NCBI GenBank assembly: GCA_023252195.1 | Contig: JAHEXI010000001.1 | Span: forward strand, 1-64,000 | Source of the DNA: Pseudonocardiales bacterium | GTDB lineage: Bacteria; Actinomycetota; Actinomycetes; Mycobacteriales; Pseudonocardiaceae | Length of the DNA: 64,000 nt | Reading direction: 5' to 3' | In this document: positions 32,955 to 42,744 of the stretch, piece after piece | Layout of the letters: each line of letters opens with the position of its first letter | How positions within the stretch are numbered: the first letter of the stretch is position 1 | The notes under the pieces: model-generated | Databases searched by the model: none | What the model was told of the DNA's origin: nothing | Seen by the model: only the letters and a program-made list of their open reading frames with translations | Translations under genes and position numbers: made by a program

Positions 32955-34351
32955 CTCTGGTTCTGCGCTACGCAGCCCGAAGCGACCGCGGCCTGGTTCG
33001 GCAGAACAACCAGGACGCGGTGTACGCGGGCCCGCGCCTGCTGGCGCTGGCCGACGGGATGGGCGGTCACGCGGCGGGCGACATGGCAGCCAAGGTGATG
33101 ATCGCTGCCTTCGTCCCGTTGGACGACGACGAACCCGGCAACGACCTGCTGGACCAGTTGCACGAGGCCACCCTCGCTGGTAACGCCGCGATCAGCGAGC
33201 TGGTCCGCGAGGAACCTGAACGCGAGGGTATGGGTACCACGCTGACGGCGGTGCTCTTCGGCGGAAACAAGATCGGCCTGGTGCATGTCGGCGACTCGCG
33301 CGCCTACCTGTTACGCGACGGCGTGTTCACCCAGATCACCCACGACGACACCTTCGTGCAGTCGTTGATCGACGAAGGACGCATTTCCGAGGACGAGGCC
33401 AGCCACCATCCGCAGCGCTCGCTGCTGCTCAAGGCGCTCACCGGGCACGACGTAGAGCCCACGTTCACGGTCCGGGAGGCCTTCGCCGGGGACCGCTACC
33501 TGCTGTGCTCCGATGGCCTTTCCGGTGTGGTCAGCGCCGAGACGCTGGCCGAGGGACTGACCATCCCCGAACCTCAGGCCTGCGCCGACCGGCTTATCGA
33601 GCTGGCGTTGCGCGGCGGCGGCCCAGACAACATCACCTGCATCGTGGCCGACGTGGTGGACGTCGAGTACGGCGAGGACGCGCCGATCATCGGCGGGGCG
33701 GCGGGCGACGGAATCGAGCAACCGCAGCCCGACTCGGCGGCCGCCCGGGCAGCTACCACCACCCTGCCACGTCCGGTGGAGCCGCAACGGATCGAGCCCG
33801 CGCCCCCTGACCCGGAGCTGCGCCGTCGCAAGCAACGGCGCGCGCTGATCGGCCTGGCCGTCCTCGCCGTGCTAGTCGGCACCGTCGCCGCCATCAGTTC
33901 GATCCTGGTACTGGGCCAGTACTACGTGGGGGCCGCCAGCACCGGCGAGGTAGCCGTCTTCCACGGTGTCCGCGGTGAGTTCCTCGGTCTGCCGCTGCAC
34001 ACCTGGGCCGAAGGGAGCTGCCGCGACGGCGCGCGCGGTTGCGAGGCGGTGTTCTTGCGCGACCTGCAACCGTACGCTCGGAGCAACGTGCGCCGAGGGA
34101 TGATCAGTAACAGCGGGGTGGAGGGTGCGCGCGAGATCATCGGCCGGCTGCGCACCAATGATCTGTTGCCGCTGTGTCCCCGGACCGGTACCGGAAACCT
34201 TCCCGTCGAGGCGTCGCCGTTGCCGTCCCCAGTCACCGAAGCTCCCGCCGGCGGCAGCGCCACCGACACCGCTGGGGTGCCGACGACGACCGGTACGCCA
34301 CTGCCGGATAAGCCCTCGGAACCCGGAGTGGACTGCCGGACGGTGAGCTGA
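32951..34351 (+). CDS. pstP: PP2C-type Ser/Thr phosphatase PstP
   Basis: 466 residues. The cytoplasmic PP2C catalytic domain spans about 1-240. Metal-binding motifs are intact: RSDRGLVRQNNQDAV, LALADGMGGHAAGD, GTTLTAVLF, VGDSRAYLLRDG, LCSDGLSG and GGPDNITCIV. A juxtamembrane basic stretch and one transmembrane helix follow (about 298-318, ALIGLAVLAVLVGTVAAISS), then an extracytoplasmic domain of about 145 residues. It reverses PknA/PknB phosphorylation. Overlaps fhaB by 4 bases and rodA by 1, so it is tightly coupled. Confidence 0.95.
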   Translation: MTLVLRYAARSDRGLVRQNNQDAVYAGPRLLALADGMGGHAAGDMAAKVMIAAFVPLDDDEPGNDLLDQLHEATLAGNAAISELVREEPEREGMGTTLTAVLFGGNKIGLVHVGDSRAYLLRDGVFTQITHDDTFVQSLIDEGRISEDEASHHPQRSLLLKALTGHDVEPTFTVREAFAGDRYLLCSDGLSGVVSAETLAEGLTIPEPQACADRLIELALRGGGPDNITCIVADVVDVEYGEDAPIIGGAAGDGIEQPQPDSAAARAATTTLPRPVEPQRIEPAPPDPELRRRKQRRALIGLAVLAVLVGTVAAISSILVLGQYYVGAASTGEVAVFHGVRGEFLGLPLHTWAEGSCRDGARGCEAVFLRDLQPYARSNVRRGMISNSGVEGAREIIGRLRTNDLLPLCPRTGTGNLPVEASPLPSPVTEAPAGGSATDTAGVPTTTGTPLPDKPSEPGVDCRTVS

Positions 34352-35790
34352 TGGTCACGGCGGTTCCCACTGCGGACGCGGGCGCGGAGCCCGGGTCCGC
34401 TCCGCCCACCAAACGCGGCATCGAGCTGATCATGCTGGCCTTCGCCGCGATTGTGGTGACCACGGCACTGGTGCTGGTGGAGCTCAACCAACCGCAGGGG
34501 GTAACCCGGTCGGTGCTCTACGATGGGGCCGCTTACCTCGCCTTGTTCGGTGCTGCCCATATCGCGGTGCGGTGGTTCGCTCCCTACGCCGACCCGCTGA
34601 TCCTGCCCTGCGTCGCGTTGCTCAACGGGTTGGGGCTGGTGATGATCCACCGGCTCGACCTGGCCGACAAGGCATCGGCCGCCTCGGTCGGCGACCCGGT
34701 TCCGGCTGGCAACCTCCCGCATCAGATCGCCTGGACCACCTTCGGCCTCGCCTTGTTCGTGGGAGTGCTGGCGCTGGTCCGCGACCATCGCATGCTGGCC
34801 CGCTATGGCTACACCTGCGGGCTGGTCGGGCTGGCCGCGCTGGCCCTGCCCGGCCTGCTACCCAGCGCCGTCTCCGAGGTCAACGGCGCGAAGATCTGGC
34901 TGCGGTTAGGTGGGCTGACCATCCAACCGGGTGAGTTCGCCAAGATCCTGATCATGATTTTCGTCGCCGCATTCCTGGTGACCAAACGGGATCTGTTCAC
35001 CACCGCCGGCCGCAAAGTGCTGGGCATGGAGCTGCCCCGAGCCAGAGACCTGGCCCCGCTCCTGGCGGCCTGGGGGATCTCGCTGGGTGTACTGGTGCTC
35101 GAAAAGGATCTGGGCACCTCGCTGCTGTTCTTCGGCATCGTGCTGGTGCTCATCTATGTCGCCACCGAACGCGTCGCCTGGCTGGTGATCGGGCTGATCT
35201 TCTTCCTCGGTGGGGCGACGGTCTCGGACATGATCTTCAAGCATGTCCAACAGCGGGTGACCGCCTGGATCAACCCGTTCTCCGACTACGACGGAGCCGG
35301 TTACCAGATGGCGCAGTCGTTGTTCGGGTTGGGCACCGGCGGGGTGTTCGGCACCGGGCTGGGTGCCGGCCGTCCCGACCTGGTGCCGGAAGCGCACACC
35401 GACTTCATCACCGCCGCGATCGGCGAGGAGCTGGGTTTTGTCGGATTGGCCGCGGTCCTGCTCACCTACCTGCTGGTGGTCATGCGCGGGATGCGTACCG
35501 CGTTGACCGTCCGGGACACCTTCGGCAAGCTGCTCGCCGCGGGCCTGGCCTTCGCGATCGGCCTGGAGGTGTTCATCGTGGTCGGCGGGGTGACCAAGCT
35601 GATCCCGCTGACCGGGCTCACCGCGCCGTTTTTGGCCTACGGTGGCTCGTCGCTGCTGGCCAACTACATCCTGGTGGCGCTGTTGCTGCGGATCTCCCAT
35701 GCGGCGCGCTCCCCGGCGGCGTCGGCGGCGCCGCGCAAGCCGGTAGCGCCGCTGGCCGAGGCACGCACCGAGATGGTGCAGCGCCCGTGA
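34351..35790 (+). CDS. rodA: RodA/FtsW-family peptidoglycan glycosyltransferase (SEDS)
   Basis: 479 residues and about 12 transmembrane helices. SEDS proteins polymerise lipid II. Signatures: NGAKIWLRLGGLTIQPGEFA, FGLGTGGVFGTGLGAGRPDL then VPEAHTDFITAAIGEELGFV, and LTGLTAPFLAYGGSSLLANY. Located directly upstream of pbpA, its class B PBP partner, with a 4-base overlap. The C-terminal tail is short and cytoplasmic. Confidence 0.95.
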   Translation: MVTAVPTADAGAEPGSAPPTKRGIELIMLAFAAIVVTTALVLVELNQPQGVTRSVLYDGAAYLALFGAAHIAVRWFAPYADPLILPCVALLNGLGLVMIHRLDLADKASAASVGDPVPAGNLPHQIAWTTFGLALFVGVLALVRDHRMLARYGYTCGLVGLAALALPGLLPSAVSEVNGAKIWLRLGGLTIQPGEFAKILIMIFVAAFLVTKRDLFTTAGRKVLGMELPRARDLAPLLAAWGISLGVLVLEKDLGTSLLFFGIVLVLIYVATERVAWLVIGLIFFLGGATVSDMIFKHVQQRVTAWINPFSDYDGAGYQMAQSLFGLGTGGVFGTGLGAGRPDLVPEAHTDFITAAIGEELGFVGLAAVLLTYLLVVMRGMRTALTVRDTFGKLLAAGLAFAIGLEVFIVVGGVTKLIPLTGLTAPFLAYGGSSLLANYILVALLLRISHAARSPAASAAPRKPVAPLAEARTEMVQRP

Positions 35791-37262
35791 ACACTCCACT
35801 TCGTCGGGTCGCGCTGGCCGTCATGGGCATGATCGTGCTGCTGCTGGCCAACGCCACCTACATCCAGGTCGTCAACGCCGACACCTACCGGACCGACCCG
35901 CGCAACCGGCGGGTGCTGCTCGACGAGTACAGCCGCCAACGCGGTGAGATCATCGCCGGCGGGTTGCCGGTGGCCAGCTCGGTGGAAACCAGCGGGCAGC
36001 TGCGCTTCCTGCGCAAGTACCTCGATGGCCCGATGTATGCCCCGGTCACCGGCTACTACTCGCTGCGCTACGGGGCGGGCGGCATGGAGAACGCGATGGA
36101 CTCCTTGCTCAACGGTTCCGACGGCCGGCTGTTCGTGCGGCGGCTGTCGGACCTGGTCACCGGACGTGAGCCCAGCGGCGGCAGCGTCGAGCTCACCATC
36201 AACCCGGCCGTCCAACGGGTGGCCTACGACCAGCTGACCCGCCGGGGCTACACCGGCGCGGTGGTGGCGATCAAGCCGAGCACCGGGGAGATCCTGGCGA
36301 TGGCGTCCACCCCGTCCTACGACCCGAACCAGCTGTCCTCGCACGACGGCGCGCAGCAGGAGTCCGCATGGAACGCCGACACCTCGGCCAAGCGTGACGC
36401 CCCGCTGACCAACCGGGCGGTCGCGGCGATCTACCCGCCGGGGTCGACCTTCAAGCTGGTGGTCACCGCTGCCGCGCTGGAGGCGGGTAAGGCCACCCCG
36501 CAGACCCCGCTGACGGCGGCCGCGGCGTTGCAGCTGGAGAACACCACGACGTTGTTGCACAACTTCGCCGACCAGCCGTGCGGACCGGGCGCCACCGTCA
36601 CGCTGAAGACAGCACTGGTGCGTTCCTGCAACGCCGCCTTCGCGCAGCTCGCCGCCACGGTCGGGGAAACCGACCTGCGCAAACAGGCCCAACTGCTCGG
36701 TATCGGGCAGCAGGATCTCGCGATCCCGATCCAGGTGACACCGTCGACGCTGGGTGCCATTCCCGACGTCGCGGCGTTGGAACAGTCCGGCATCGGGCAG
36801 CGCGATGTGGCGCTGACCCCCTTGCAGAACGCGATGATCGCCGCGACGATCGCCAACGGCGGGGTGCGGATGAAACCTCATTTGGTGCGCAACATCTTGG
36901 CCCCGGACCTGTCTGTGCTGGACCAGACCGCACCGGAGCAGGTCGGTGTGGCGATGTCTCGCTTCACCGCCGACCAGATCCGGGACCTGATGGTCGCCGC
37001 TGAGAACAGCTACCGCAACGACGGTAAGATCAACGGGGTCAGTATCGCCGCGAAGACCGGCACTGCCGAGCATGGCGCTGATCCCAAGAACACCCCTCCG
37101 CACGGGTGGTATGTGGCTTTCGCGCCTGCAGACAACCCGCAGGTCGCGATCGCAGTGCTGGTCGAGAACGGCGGAGACCGCAACCTGGAGGCCACCGGCG
37201 GCTCCCTAGCCGCCCCCATCGGCCGAGCTGTCATCGGAGCCGCCCTGCAAGGAGCCCGCTGA
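35787..37262 (+). CDS. pbpA: class B penicillin-binding protein PbpA
   Basis: A 491-residue transpeptidase with an uncleaved N-terminal membrane anchor (about 8-28, [20 protein letters not shown]). The catalytic SxxK is STFK in [16 protein letters not shown], the SxN motif is SCN in [13 protein letters not shown], and the KTG triad is in [12 protein letters not shown]. It cross-links peptidoglycan made by RodA. Coupled to rodA by a 4-base overlap; followed by a large inverted repeat before pknA. Confidence 0.95.
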   Translation: MNTPLRRVALAVMGMIVLLLANATYIQVVNADTYRTDPRNRRVLLDEYSRQRGEIIAGGLPVASSVETSGQLRFLRKYLDGPMYAPVTGYYSLRYGAGGMENAMDSLLNGSDGRLFVRRLSDLVTGREPSGGSVELTINPAVQRVAYDQLTRRGYTGAVVAIKPSTGEILAMASTPSYDPNQLSSHDGAQQESAWNADTSAKRDAPLTNRAVAAIYPPGSTFKLVVTAAALEAGKATPQTPLTAAAALQLENTTTLLHNFADQPCGPGATVTLKTALVRSCNAAFAQLAATVGETDLRKQAQLLGIGQQDLAIPIQVTPSTLGAIPDVAALEQSGIGQRDVALTPLQNAMIAATIANGGVRMKPHLVRNILAPDLSVLDQTAPEQVGVAMSRFTADQIRDLMVAAENSYRNDGKINGVSIAAKTGTAEHGADPKNTPPHGWYVAFAPADNPQVAIAVLVENGGDRNLEATGGSLAAPIGRAVIGAALQGAR

Positions 37263-37285
37263 TGCCGATCTTGAGCGCTCTGAGC

Positions 37286-37349
37286 CTCCCGAACTCCACA
37301 ACAGAGCTGTTCGGACGGCCACAGACAGCTCTGCTGTGGAGTTCGGGAG
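37286..37349. repeat. long inverted repeat, family A copy 2, between pbpA and pknA
   Basis: 25-base arms at 37286-37310 and 37325-37349 pair with one mismatch and share CTCCCGAACTCCACA with the element at 4262-4323. It sits between two genes in the same direction, so it could attenuate or end the upstream transcript and separate expression of pknA-pknB. Confidence 0.85.
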
Positions 37350-37362
37350 CTGTAGGGCTGAT

Positions 37363-38802
37363 ATGGGGCTGAGCAGCGGGCAGATGTTGGCGGGGCGCTA
37401 CCAGTTGGGGCGGCGCATCGCCATCGGCGGCATGGGTGAGGTGTGGCAGGCGGCGGACACTCGGCTGGACCGCCAGGTCGCAGTCAAGGTGCTCAGGCCG
37501 GAGCTGTCCGGTGACGCGGAGTTCCGGCAACGGTTCCACACCGAGGCGCGGATGACCGCGTCGCTGAACCATCCCGGGATCGCCGCGGTGCACGACTACG
37601 GTGAAGCAGCCAGCGATCCGGTGGTCGCGTACCTGGTCATGGAGCTGGTCCCAGGGGATCCGCTGGACAGTATCCTGATCCGGCATCCGCGGCTGAGTGC
37701 CAGCCGGACGCTGGACATCCTGGGCCAAGCCGGCGATGCGCTGCAGGCCGCGCACGAGCGCGGTCTGGTACATCGAGACATCAAGCCCGCAAATATCCTG
37801 ATCACCCCCGATGGAACAGTGAAGCTCACCGACTTCGGCATCGCCAGAGCCGTCGATTCAGCTCCGGTGACCCGCACCGGGATGGTGATGGGCACCGCGC
37901 ACTACATCGCCCCGGAGCAGGCAGCCGGTGACGACGCCGGTCCAGCCGGAGACGTCTACTCGTTGGGCGTGGTGGGCTACGAGTGCCTGGCCGGCGGGCG
38001 CCCGTTCTCGGCGGACAACGCCGTGACCATCGCGATGATGCACATCCGCGACCAGCCACCTGCGTTGCCGCCGGATGTGCCGCCAGCGGTCTGTGAGCTG
38101 ATCGAGACAGCGCTGGCCAAGGACCCCCGCCAGCGCTACCGCACCGGCGGTGAGTTCGCCGCCGCCGTTGCCGCCATCCAGGCCGGGCACCGGGTGCCGC
38201 TGCCTACCGGCGTGACCAGCAGCGCCACCACGCCAGCACTGCGCGCCACCCTGCCACCACCAACCGCGCTGCTGCCATCCCTGCCACCCCCGGGGCTGCG
38301 CTACGCCGAACGGCGCGGCGCAGGGCGAATCACGGTTGTCCTGCTCGGTGTGCTCGCGCTGGTGCTGGGCGGCTACCTGGTCCGCGAGGTGCTCCTGACA
38401 GCCGCGCCCACCGGGGTGCCCGGCGGGACAGCCATGACCACGGCCCCAGTTGCGCCGGTGACACCATCGCCGGTCCCGAGCCCGGTCGAGACACCGCCGT
38501 CTGCCAAGCAGCAGCCAATCCAGCCCGAACCCACCAAGATGCAACCCGACCCGGAGCCGACCAACCCGGGCGACGCAGCCCCGGAGGTGCTGATCATTCC
38601 GACCGACTACTTGGGCTACCGGGGCAGCGATGCCGTCGTGACCGCGAAACAGCATGGGCTGATACCGCGAGTGATCGACGACAATGGCGACCAGATCGAC
38701 CCGGACCTGCGGTCCCAGTGCCGAGTCACCGGAGTGGACCCGCTGTCCGGTTACGTCCCGCTCAGATCAACTCTGGAGCTGACCTGCCGGGAGGGACAGT
38801 GA
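37363..38802 (+). CDS. pknA: Ser/Thr protein kinase PknA
   Basis: 479 residues. The kinase domain spans about 10-270: Gly-loop [36 protein letters not shown] and APEQ. After a proline-rich juxtamembrane segment, one transmembrane helix (about 325-345) leads to a Pro/Thr-rich extracellular linker. A C-terminal segment of about 70 residues ([20 protein letters not shown], then [13 protein letters not shown]) resembles a single PASTA-like domain. I use ATG 37363; the GTG at 37336 lies inside the inverted repeat. Its stop overlaps a possible pknB start at 38799. Confidence 0.93.
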   Translation: MGLSSGQMLAGRYQLGRRIAIGGMGEVWQAADTRLDRQVAVKVLRPELSGDAEFRQRFHTEARMTASLNHPGIAAVHDYGEAASDPVVAYLVMELVPGDPLDSILIRHPRLSASRTLDILGQAGDALQAAHERGLVHRDIKPANILITPDGTVKLTDFGIARAVDSAPVTRTGMVMGTAHYIAPEQAAGDDAGPAGDVYSLGVVGYECLAGGRPFSADNAVTIAMMHIRDQPPALPPDVPPAVCELIETALAKDPRQRYRTGGEFAAAVAAIQAGHRVPLPTGVTSSATTPALRATLPPPTALLPSLPPPGLRYAERRGAGRITVVLLGVLALVLGGYLVREVLLTAAPTGVPGGTAMTTAPVAPVTPSPVPSPVETPPSAKQQPIQPEPTKMQPDPEPTNPGDAAPEVLIIPTDYLGYRGSDAVVTAKQHGLIPRVIDDNGDQIDPDLRSQCRVTGVDPLSGYVPLRSTLELTCREGQ

Positions 38803-38840
38803 GCGGTCGGTCCCCATCGGGTGACAGCCGGAGGGGGGGC

Positions 38841-40865
38841 ATGATGGACTCCGGGCCGGGCCCCACCACGGCACGGATCACGCACAAGGACCGGAACGGC
38901 GCCGGAATGACCATTCCCCGACTACTGTCGGACCGCTACGAGCTGGGCGAGACGCTCGGCTACGGGGGCATGTCCGAGGTGCACCTCGGACGCGACGTGC
39001 GGCTCGACCGCGACGTCGCGGTCAAGGTGCTGCGCGCCGATCTCGCCCGGGATCCGCAGTTCCAGCACCGCTTCCGCCGGGAGGCGCAGAACGCCGCCGC
39101 GCTGAACCATCCCGCCATCGTCGCGGTGTACGACACCGGCGAGACGGTTTCTGACTACGGTCCATTGCCCTACATCGTGATGGAGTACGTCGAGGGCCGC
39201 ACGCTGCGCGACATCGTCAAGACCGAGGGTCCGATGGACGAGCAGCGCGCGATGGAGACGATGGCTGACATCTGCGCCGCGCTGGACTTCAGCCACCGCA
39301 ACGGCATCATCCACCGCGACGTCAAACCGGCCAACGTGATGATCAACAATGCCGGCGCGGTCAAGGTGATGGATTTCGGCATCGCCAGGGCGCTGGCCGA
39401 CGGGCAGGGCGTGACCCAGACCGCCGCAGTGGTCGGCACCGCTCAGTACCTGTCTCCCGAACAGGCCCGCGGGGAACTGGTGGACGCCCGGTCGGATGTC
39501 TACGCCGCCGGTTGCGTGCTCTACGAGCTGATCACCGGCGAGCCGCCGTTTACTGGCGACTCGCCGGTCGCGGTGGCATACCAGCACGTCCGCGAAGACC
39601 CGATCCCACCGTCGCGGCAGAATCCTGATGTGTCCGCGGCGCTGGACGCGGTGGTGCTCAAGGCGATGAGCAAGAATCCGGCCAACAGGTACCAGTCCGC
39701 TGCTGAGATGCGCACGGACCTGGTTCGAGTCTTGTCCGGGCAGCGCCAGCTGGCGCCGGTGATCATGACTGACGCGGACCGTGACCTGATGCTCGACTCG
39801 GGCCCCACGGTCGCCATCCGGCCGATCCGACCTACTCGGACCAACCGCCGCCACGCCGAGCCCACCGGGGCGTCGGTTGAGGAGCGGCGGTCCGGACGGG
39901 GTCTGGGGATCCTCACCACGGTGGTCATCATCGCGATCGTCGGACTGCTCCTGTTGCTGTTCACCGACGTCTTCGGTGGCGGACCGAAACCCGTCGCGCT
40001 ACCCAACGTGGTCGGCCAGCCGGTGCCGTCTGCCGAGCAATCTCTCAACGCCGCCGGCTTCCAGACCGAGCGTCACCCGGTCGAGTCAACCCCGCAGGAC
40101 CTCGATCGGGTGGTGGCGATGAGCCCGGTCGGCCAGGCGGCACGGGGAACAACGGTGCGGCTGGACGTCGGCGCCGGGCCGGCTGAGGTAGAGGTGCCCA
40201 ACCTGCTCGGTCTGGACCGCGTGCAGGCCCAAGCGTCCCTGCAACAGGTGGGTCTGGTGCTTTCACCCGACCAAGGCACCCAAGTCGCCCAGGACGACAA
40301 GGATATCGGCCGGGTACTCGTCCAGGATCCGGCCGCCGGTGGCCGGCTGGCCAAGGGCAAAGCGGTGGCCATCACCGTCGGGGTGGCGCCGGAGACCGTG
40401 GGTGTGCCCGACGTCGTCGGCACCAACATCGACCAGGCTCAGCGCAACATCGTGGTCGCGCACCTCACCGCCGCGGTCCAGGACGTCGACTCCACGGCGC
40501 CCAAGGGCCAGGTCCTGAGGCAGAACCCAGGCGGGGGTAATACCGTCAAGGCGGGCAGTACGGTCACCCTCACGGTGTCCCGAGGCAACCAGATCCAGAT
40601 GCCGGACCTGCGCGGTCAGACACTGACACAGGCGCAGAACACGCTGCGGAAGTTGGGTTGGACCGGGACTCTGAAGCAGGTCTTCACTCCGGTCGAGGAT
40701 GCGACTCAGGTCGGGTTCATCGTCGCCCAGGACGTTCCCACGGGTACCGGATTCGCTCGCGATCAGACCATCACGATCACCGTCGGCCAGAACAACGCGG
40801 CCACCAGCACCACCACCAGCGGGATCTTCGGCAGTACCAGCGGGTTCCCCAGCCCAGGTGGCTGA
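38841..40865 (+). CDS. pknB: Ser/Thr protein kinase PknB with four PASTA domains
   Basis: About 674 residues. The kinase domain (about 25-285) has TLGYGGMSEVHLGRD, VAVKVLRAD, HRDVKPANVMI and DFGIARAL. One transmembrane helix (TTVVIIAIVGLLLLLFTDVF) leads to four extracellular PASTA repeats, each opening with a P-N/D-[VL]-x-G form: LPNVVGQPV, VPNLLGLDR, VPDVVGTNI and MPDLRGQTL. PASTA repeats bind muropeptides or lipid II. Three starts are possible: GTG 38799 (overlapping the pknA stop), ATG 38841 (strong GGAGG, used here) and ATG 38907 (MTIPRLLSDRYELG, homologous to the mycobacterial start). Confidence 0.93.
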   Translation: MMDSGPGPTTARITHKDRNGAGMTIPRLLSDRYELGETLGYGGMSEVHLGRDVRLDRDVAVKVLRADLARDPQFQHRFRREAQNAAALNHPAIVAVYDTGETVSDYGPLPYIVMEYVEGRTLRDIVKTEGPMDEQRAMETMADICAALDFSHRNGIIHRDVKPANVMINNAGAVKVMDFGIARALADGQGVTQTAAVVGTAQYLSPEQARGELVDARSDVYAAGCVLYELITGEPPFTGDSPVAVAYQHVREDPIPPSRQNPDVSAALDAVVLKAMSKNPANRYQSAAEMRTDLVRVLSGQRQLAPVIMTDADRDLMLDSGPTVAIRPIRPTRTNRRHAEPTGASVEERRSGRGLGILTTVVIIAIVGLLLLLFTDVFGGGPKPVALPNVVGQPVPSAEQSLNAAGFQTERHPVESTPQDLDRVVAMSPVGQAARGTTVRLDVGAGPAEVEVPNLLGLDRVQAQASLQQVGLVLSPDQGTQVAQDDKDIGRVLVQDPAAGGRLAKGKAVAITVGVAPETVGVPDVVGTNIDQAQRNIVVAHLTAAVQDVDSTAPKGQVLRQNPGGGNTVKAGSTVTLTVSRGNQIQMPDLRGQTLTQAQNTLRKLGWTGTLKQVFTPVEDATQVGFIVAQDVPTGTGFARDQTITITVGQNNAATSTTTSGIFGSTSGFPSPGG

Positions 40866-40870
40866 CCGGG

Positions 40871-41515
40871 TCAGCGGACCGCCGCGGCCGAGGCGAGCTT
40901 GCGCATCTGGTTCTCCAGTTCGACCACCCGTGCCTCGTCCACCTCGGCTCCCGCGAGACGCAGCCAGTTCGCCAGCAACCGGTGCCCGGAGTCGGTGAGC
41001 ACCGACTCCGGGTGAAACTGCACGCCGTGCATCGGAAGCTCCCGGTGGCGCAGCGCCATCACGATGCCCAACTCGGTGCGGCCAGTGACCTCGAGCTCGT
41101 CCGGGATGGTCTCGGGCAGCACGGTCAGCGAGTGATACCGGGTGGCGGTGAACGGCTGCGGCAACCCGGCGAGCACTGCAACGCCGTCGTGGTACACCAG
41201 GGACGTCTTGCCGTGCAGCAGTTCTGGGGCTCGCGCCACGGTGGCGCCCCAGACGGCGCCGATTGCCTGGTGCCCGAGGCAGACGCCGAGTAAGGGGCGG
41301 CGCTGCGCGGCACAGTCCCGGATGATTTCCATGCTCATGCCGGCTCGGTCCGGCGTGCCTGGGCCGGGACTGATCAGCACGGCGTCCGCGGCGGCGACGT
41401 CTCCGGGCTCGACCGCGTCGTTGCGCCGCACCACACACTGGCATCCCAGCTGCGCCAGGTACTGCACAAGGTTGTAAACGAAGCTGTCGTAGTTGTCGAT
41501 CACAAGGACCTGCAT
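40871..41515 (-). CDS. trpG: anthranilate/aminodeoxychorismate synthase component II (TrpG/PabA)
   Basis: A 214-residue class I glutamine amidotransferase that supplies ammonia for anthranilate or aminodeoxychorismate synthesis. It shows VLVIDNYDSFVYNLVQYL, the oxyanion SPGPGTPDRAG, the catalytic Cys in LLGVCLGHQAIG, and the His-Glu pair in HGVQFHPESVLT. It is convergent with pknB, with only 5 bases between, the same arrangement as in mycobacteria. Which of the two pathways it serves cannot be decided here. Confidence 0.93.
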   Translation of the reverse strand: MQVLVIDNYDSFVYNLVQYLAQLGCQCVVRRNDAVEPGDVAAADAVLISPGPGTPDRAGMSMEIIRDCAAQRRPLLGVCLGHQAIGAVWGATVARAPELLHGKTSLVYHDGVAVLAGLPQPFTATRYHSLTVLPETIPDELEVTGRTELGIVMALRHRELPMHGVQFHPESVLTDSGHRLLANWLRLAGAEVDEARVVELENQMRKLASAAAVR

Positions 41516-41540
41516 GCCAGGCAGCGTAGCTGCCTGGCAT

Positions 41541-41588
41541 GCTCGTGAGTGCGTAACAGTGTTCTGACACTGTTACGCACTCACGAGC
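41541..41588. terminator. perfect 21-base-pair hairpin
   Basis: GCTCGTGAGTGCGTAACAGT plus G at 41541-41561 is exactly complementary to 41568-41588, with loop TTCTGA. It abuts the stop codon of the 51-residue peptide gene and lies 26 bases before the trpG start. Probable terminator of the sortase unit. Confidence 0.85.
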
Positions 41589-41744
41589 TTATCCCGCGGT
41601 GACGTCGTTGAACGGCAGTCGAGGCTCCACCCACGGGAATGCCACCAGCATCAACAGCGCCACCACCGCTGCGACGAGCAACAAGGCTTCCAACAGCTTC
41701 ACCGCGCGCGAGCCAGGCAGGTGCCGCCAAATCCAGCTGTACAT
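41589..41744 (-). CDS. 51-residue single-pass membrane peptide beside sortase E
   Basis: The reading MYSWIWRHLPGSRAVKLLEA, then a hydrophobic helix (LLLVAAVVALLMLVAFPWVE), then PRLPFNDVTAG and stop. It has a GAGGAGG site close to the ATG and lies 8 bases after the sortase stop. The ending L-P-F-N-D-V-T is characteristic of small actinobacterial proteins encoded next to class E sortase and trpG. Function unknown; an accessory of the sortase or division machinery is possible. Confidence 0.8.
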   Translation of the reverse strand: MYSWIWRHLPGSRAVKLLEALLLVAAVVALLMLVAFPWVEPRLPFNDVTAG

Positions 41745-41752
41745 GAGCCTCC

Positions 41753-42565
41753 TCAGGCGCCGGCGGTCAGCTCGACCGGGCGTTTACCGTCGGCCTTGCG
41801 ATACGAAGCGACCAACACTCCGTGCACGATGAGACGCTCCCGAGCGGAGAACTGCGGGTTGCAGGTGGTCAGCGTGATCAGGCGGTTAACCGGCGAACGA
41901 CCTGGCTGGCCAGGAACCGGAGCGATCACGTCGACCTGGTTGGGCAGCACGATCGTCTTACCTACCACGTTCGCGTAGTGACCAGGCAGCGGTGCCACCC
42001 CTCGGCACTGCGGCTGCGTCCCCTTCCCGGCAGCCCAGCCGTCGGACTCGCCCTGCAGTGGCAACACCCGGTAGACGTACCAGTGGTCCGCGGCCTCCAC
42101 CACGATGGCGTCGCAGGAGGCCAGCAGGTCCAGGGAGTTGAAGGGAGAGCCCTTGCCGACCCGGTGCCCGGCCACTCCGAAATTGCCCAGCTGGCCGGGC
42201 CCGGCAGTGCCCTCATAGTGGCCCGGTCCGACCGCCAGGACATCCTGGTCGGTGCCTTGCAGCACGGTGAACACGAAATCGGGTCCGAACGCGGGGATGT
42301 ACATCTTGGCGATACCGGCGCCGTGGACCGGCCGTTCCACCAAGCCCCGGCCGTTGCGCCAGGTGTCATCCAGCTTGGCGGTGGCCTGGCGCTGCTTCTG
42401 AGCCGACGTCCAGTCGGTGACGTAGGCCTCGTAGAACACGAACAGCAGCACCACCAGGCCCGCTGTCAAGAGCAACTCACCCAGCCCGCGGACGGTCGTC
42501 CGCACCGGGTCTCTGCGCCCGCGTGATGGCGGTGAACCCCGTACCGGGGACTGCACATGGCTCAC
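41753..42565 (-). CDS. srtE: class E sortase
   Basis: About 270 residues. An N-terminal transmembrane anchor (GELLLTAGLVVLLFVFYEAY) precedes an extracellular sortase domain. The catalytic Cys is in LITLTTCNPQFSARERLIVH (TLTTC signature), the His in NFGVAGHRVGKGSPF, and the Arg in the ARERL segment. Class E sortases in actinomycetes recognise LAXTG-type signals; a LAQTG protein is encoded at 45875 in this window. GTG 42565 follows GAGGAGGTTTC; the frame upstream to 42634 lacks support. Confidence 0.93.
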   Translation of the reverse strand: MSHVQSPVRGSPPSRGRRDPVRTTVRGLGELLLTAGLVVLLFVFYEAYVTDWTSAQKQRQATAKLDDTWRNGRGLVERPVHGAGIAKMYIPAFGPDFVFTVLQGTDQDVLAVGPGHYEGTAGPGQLGNFGVAGHRVGKGSPFNSLDLLASCDAIVVEAADHWYVYRVLPLQGESDGWAAGKGTQPQCRGVAPLPGHYANVVGKTIVLPNQVDVIAPVPGQPGRSPVNRLITLTTCNPQFSARERLIVHGVLVASYRKADGKRPVELTAGA

Positions 42566-42744
42566 GAAACCTCCTCGCAGGACAGCGGCATCGTCCTCAC
42601 CCGGCAGCACTGACGCCAGCACCGACGCCAGCACGGAGACGGTAGTGGGTGCCGTAACGTGTGCGTCGAGCGCCCCGCTCCGGATGGTGCGGCCGCTTCA
42701 TACGCCCGCAGGTCGAACGAGCCCACGTCGAACGAGGAATGACC

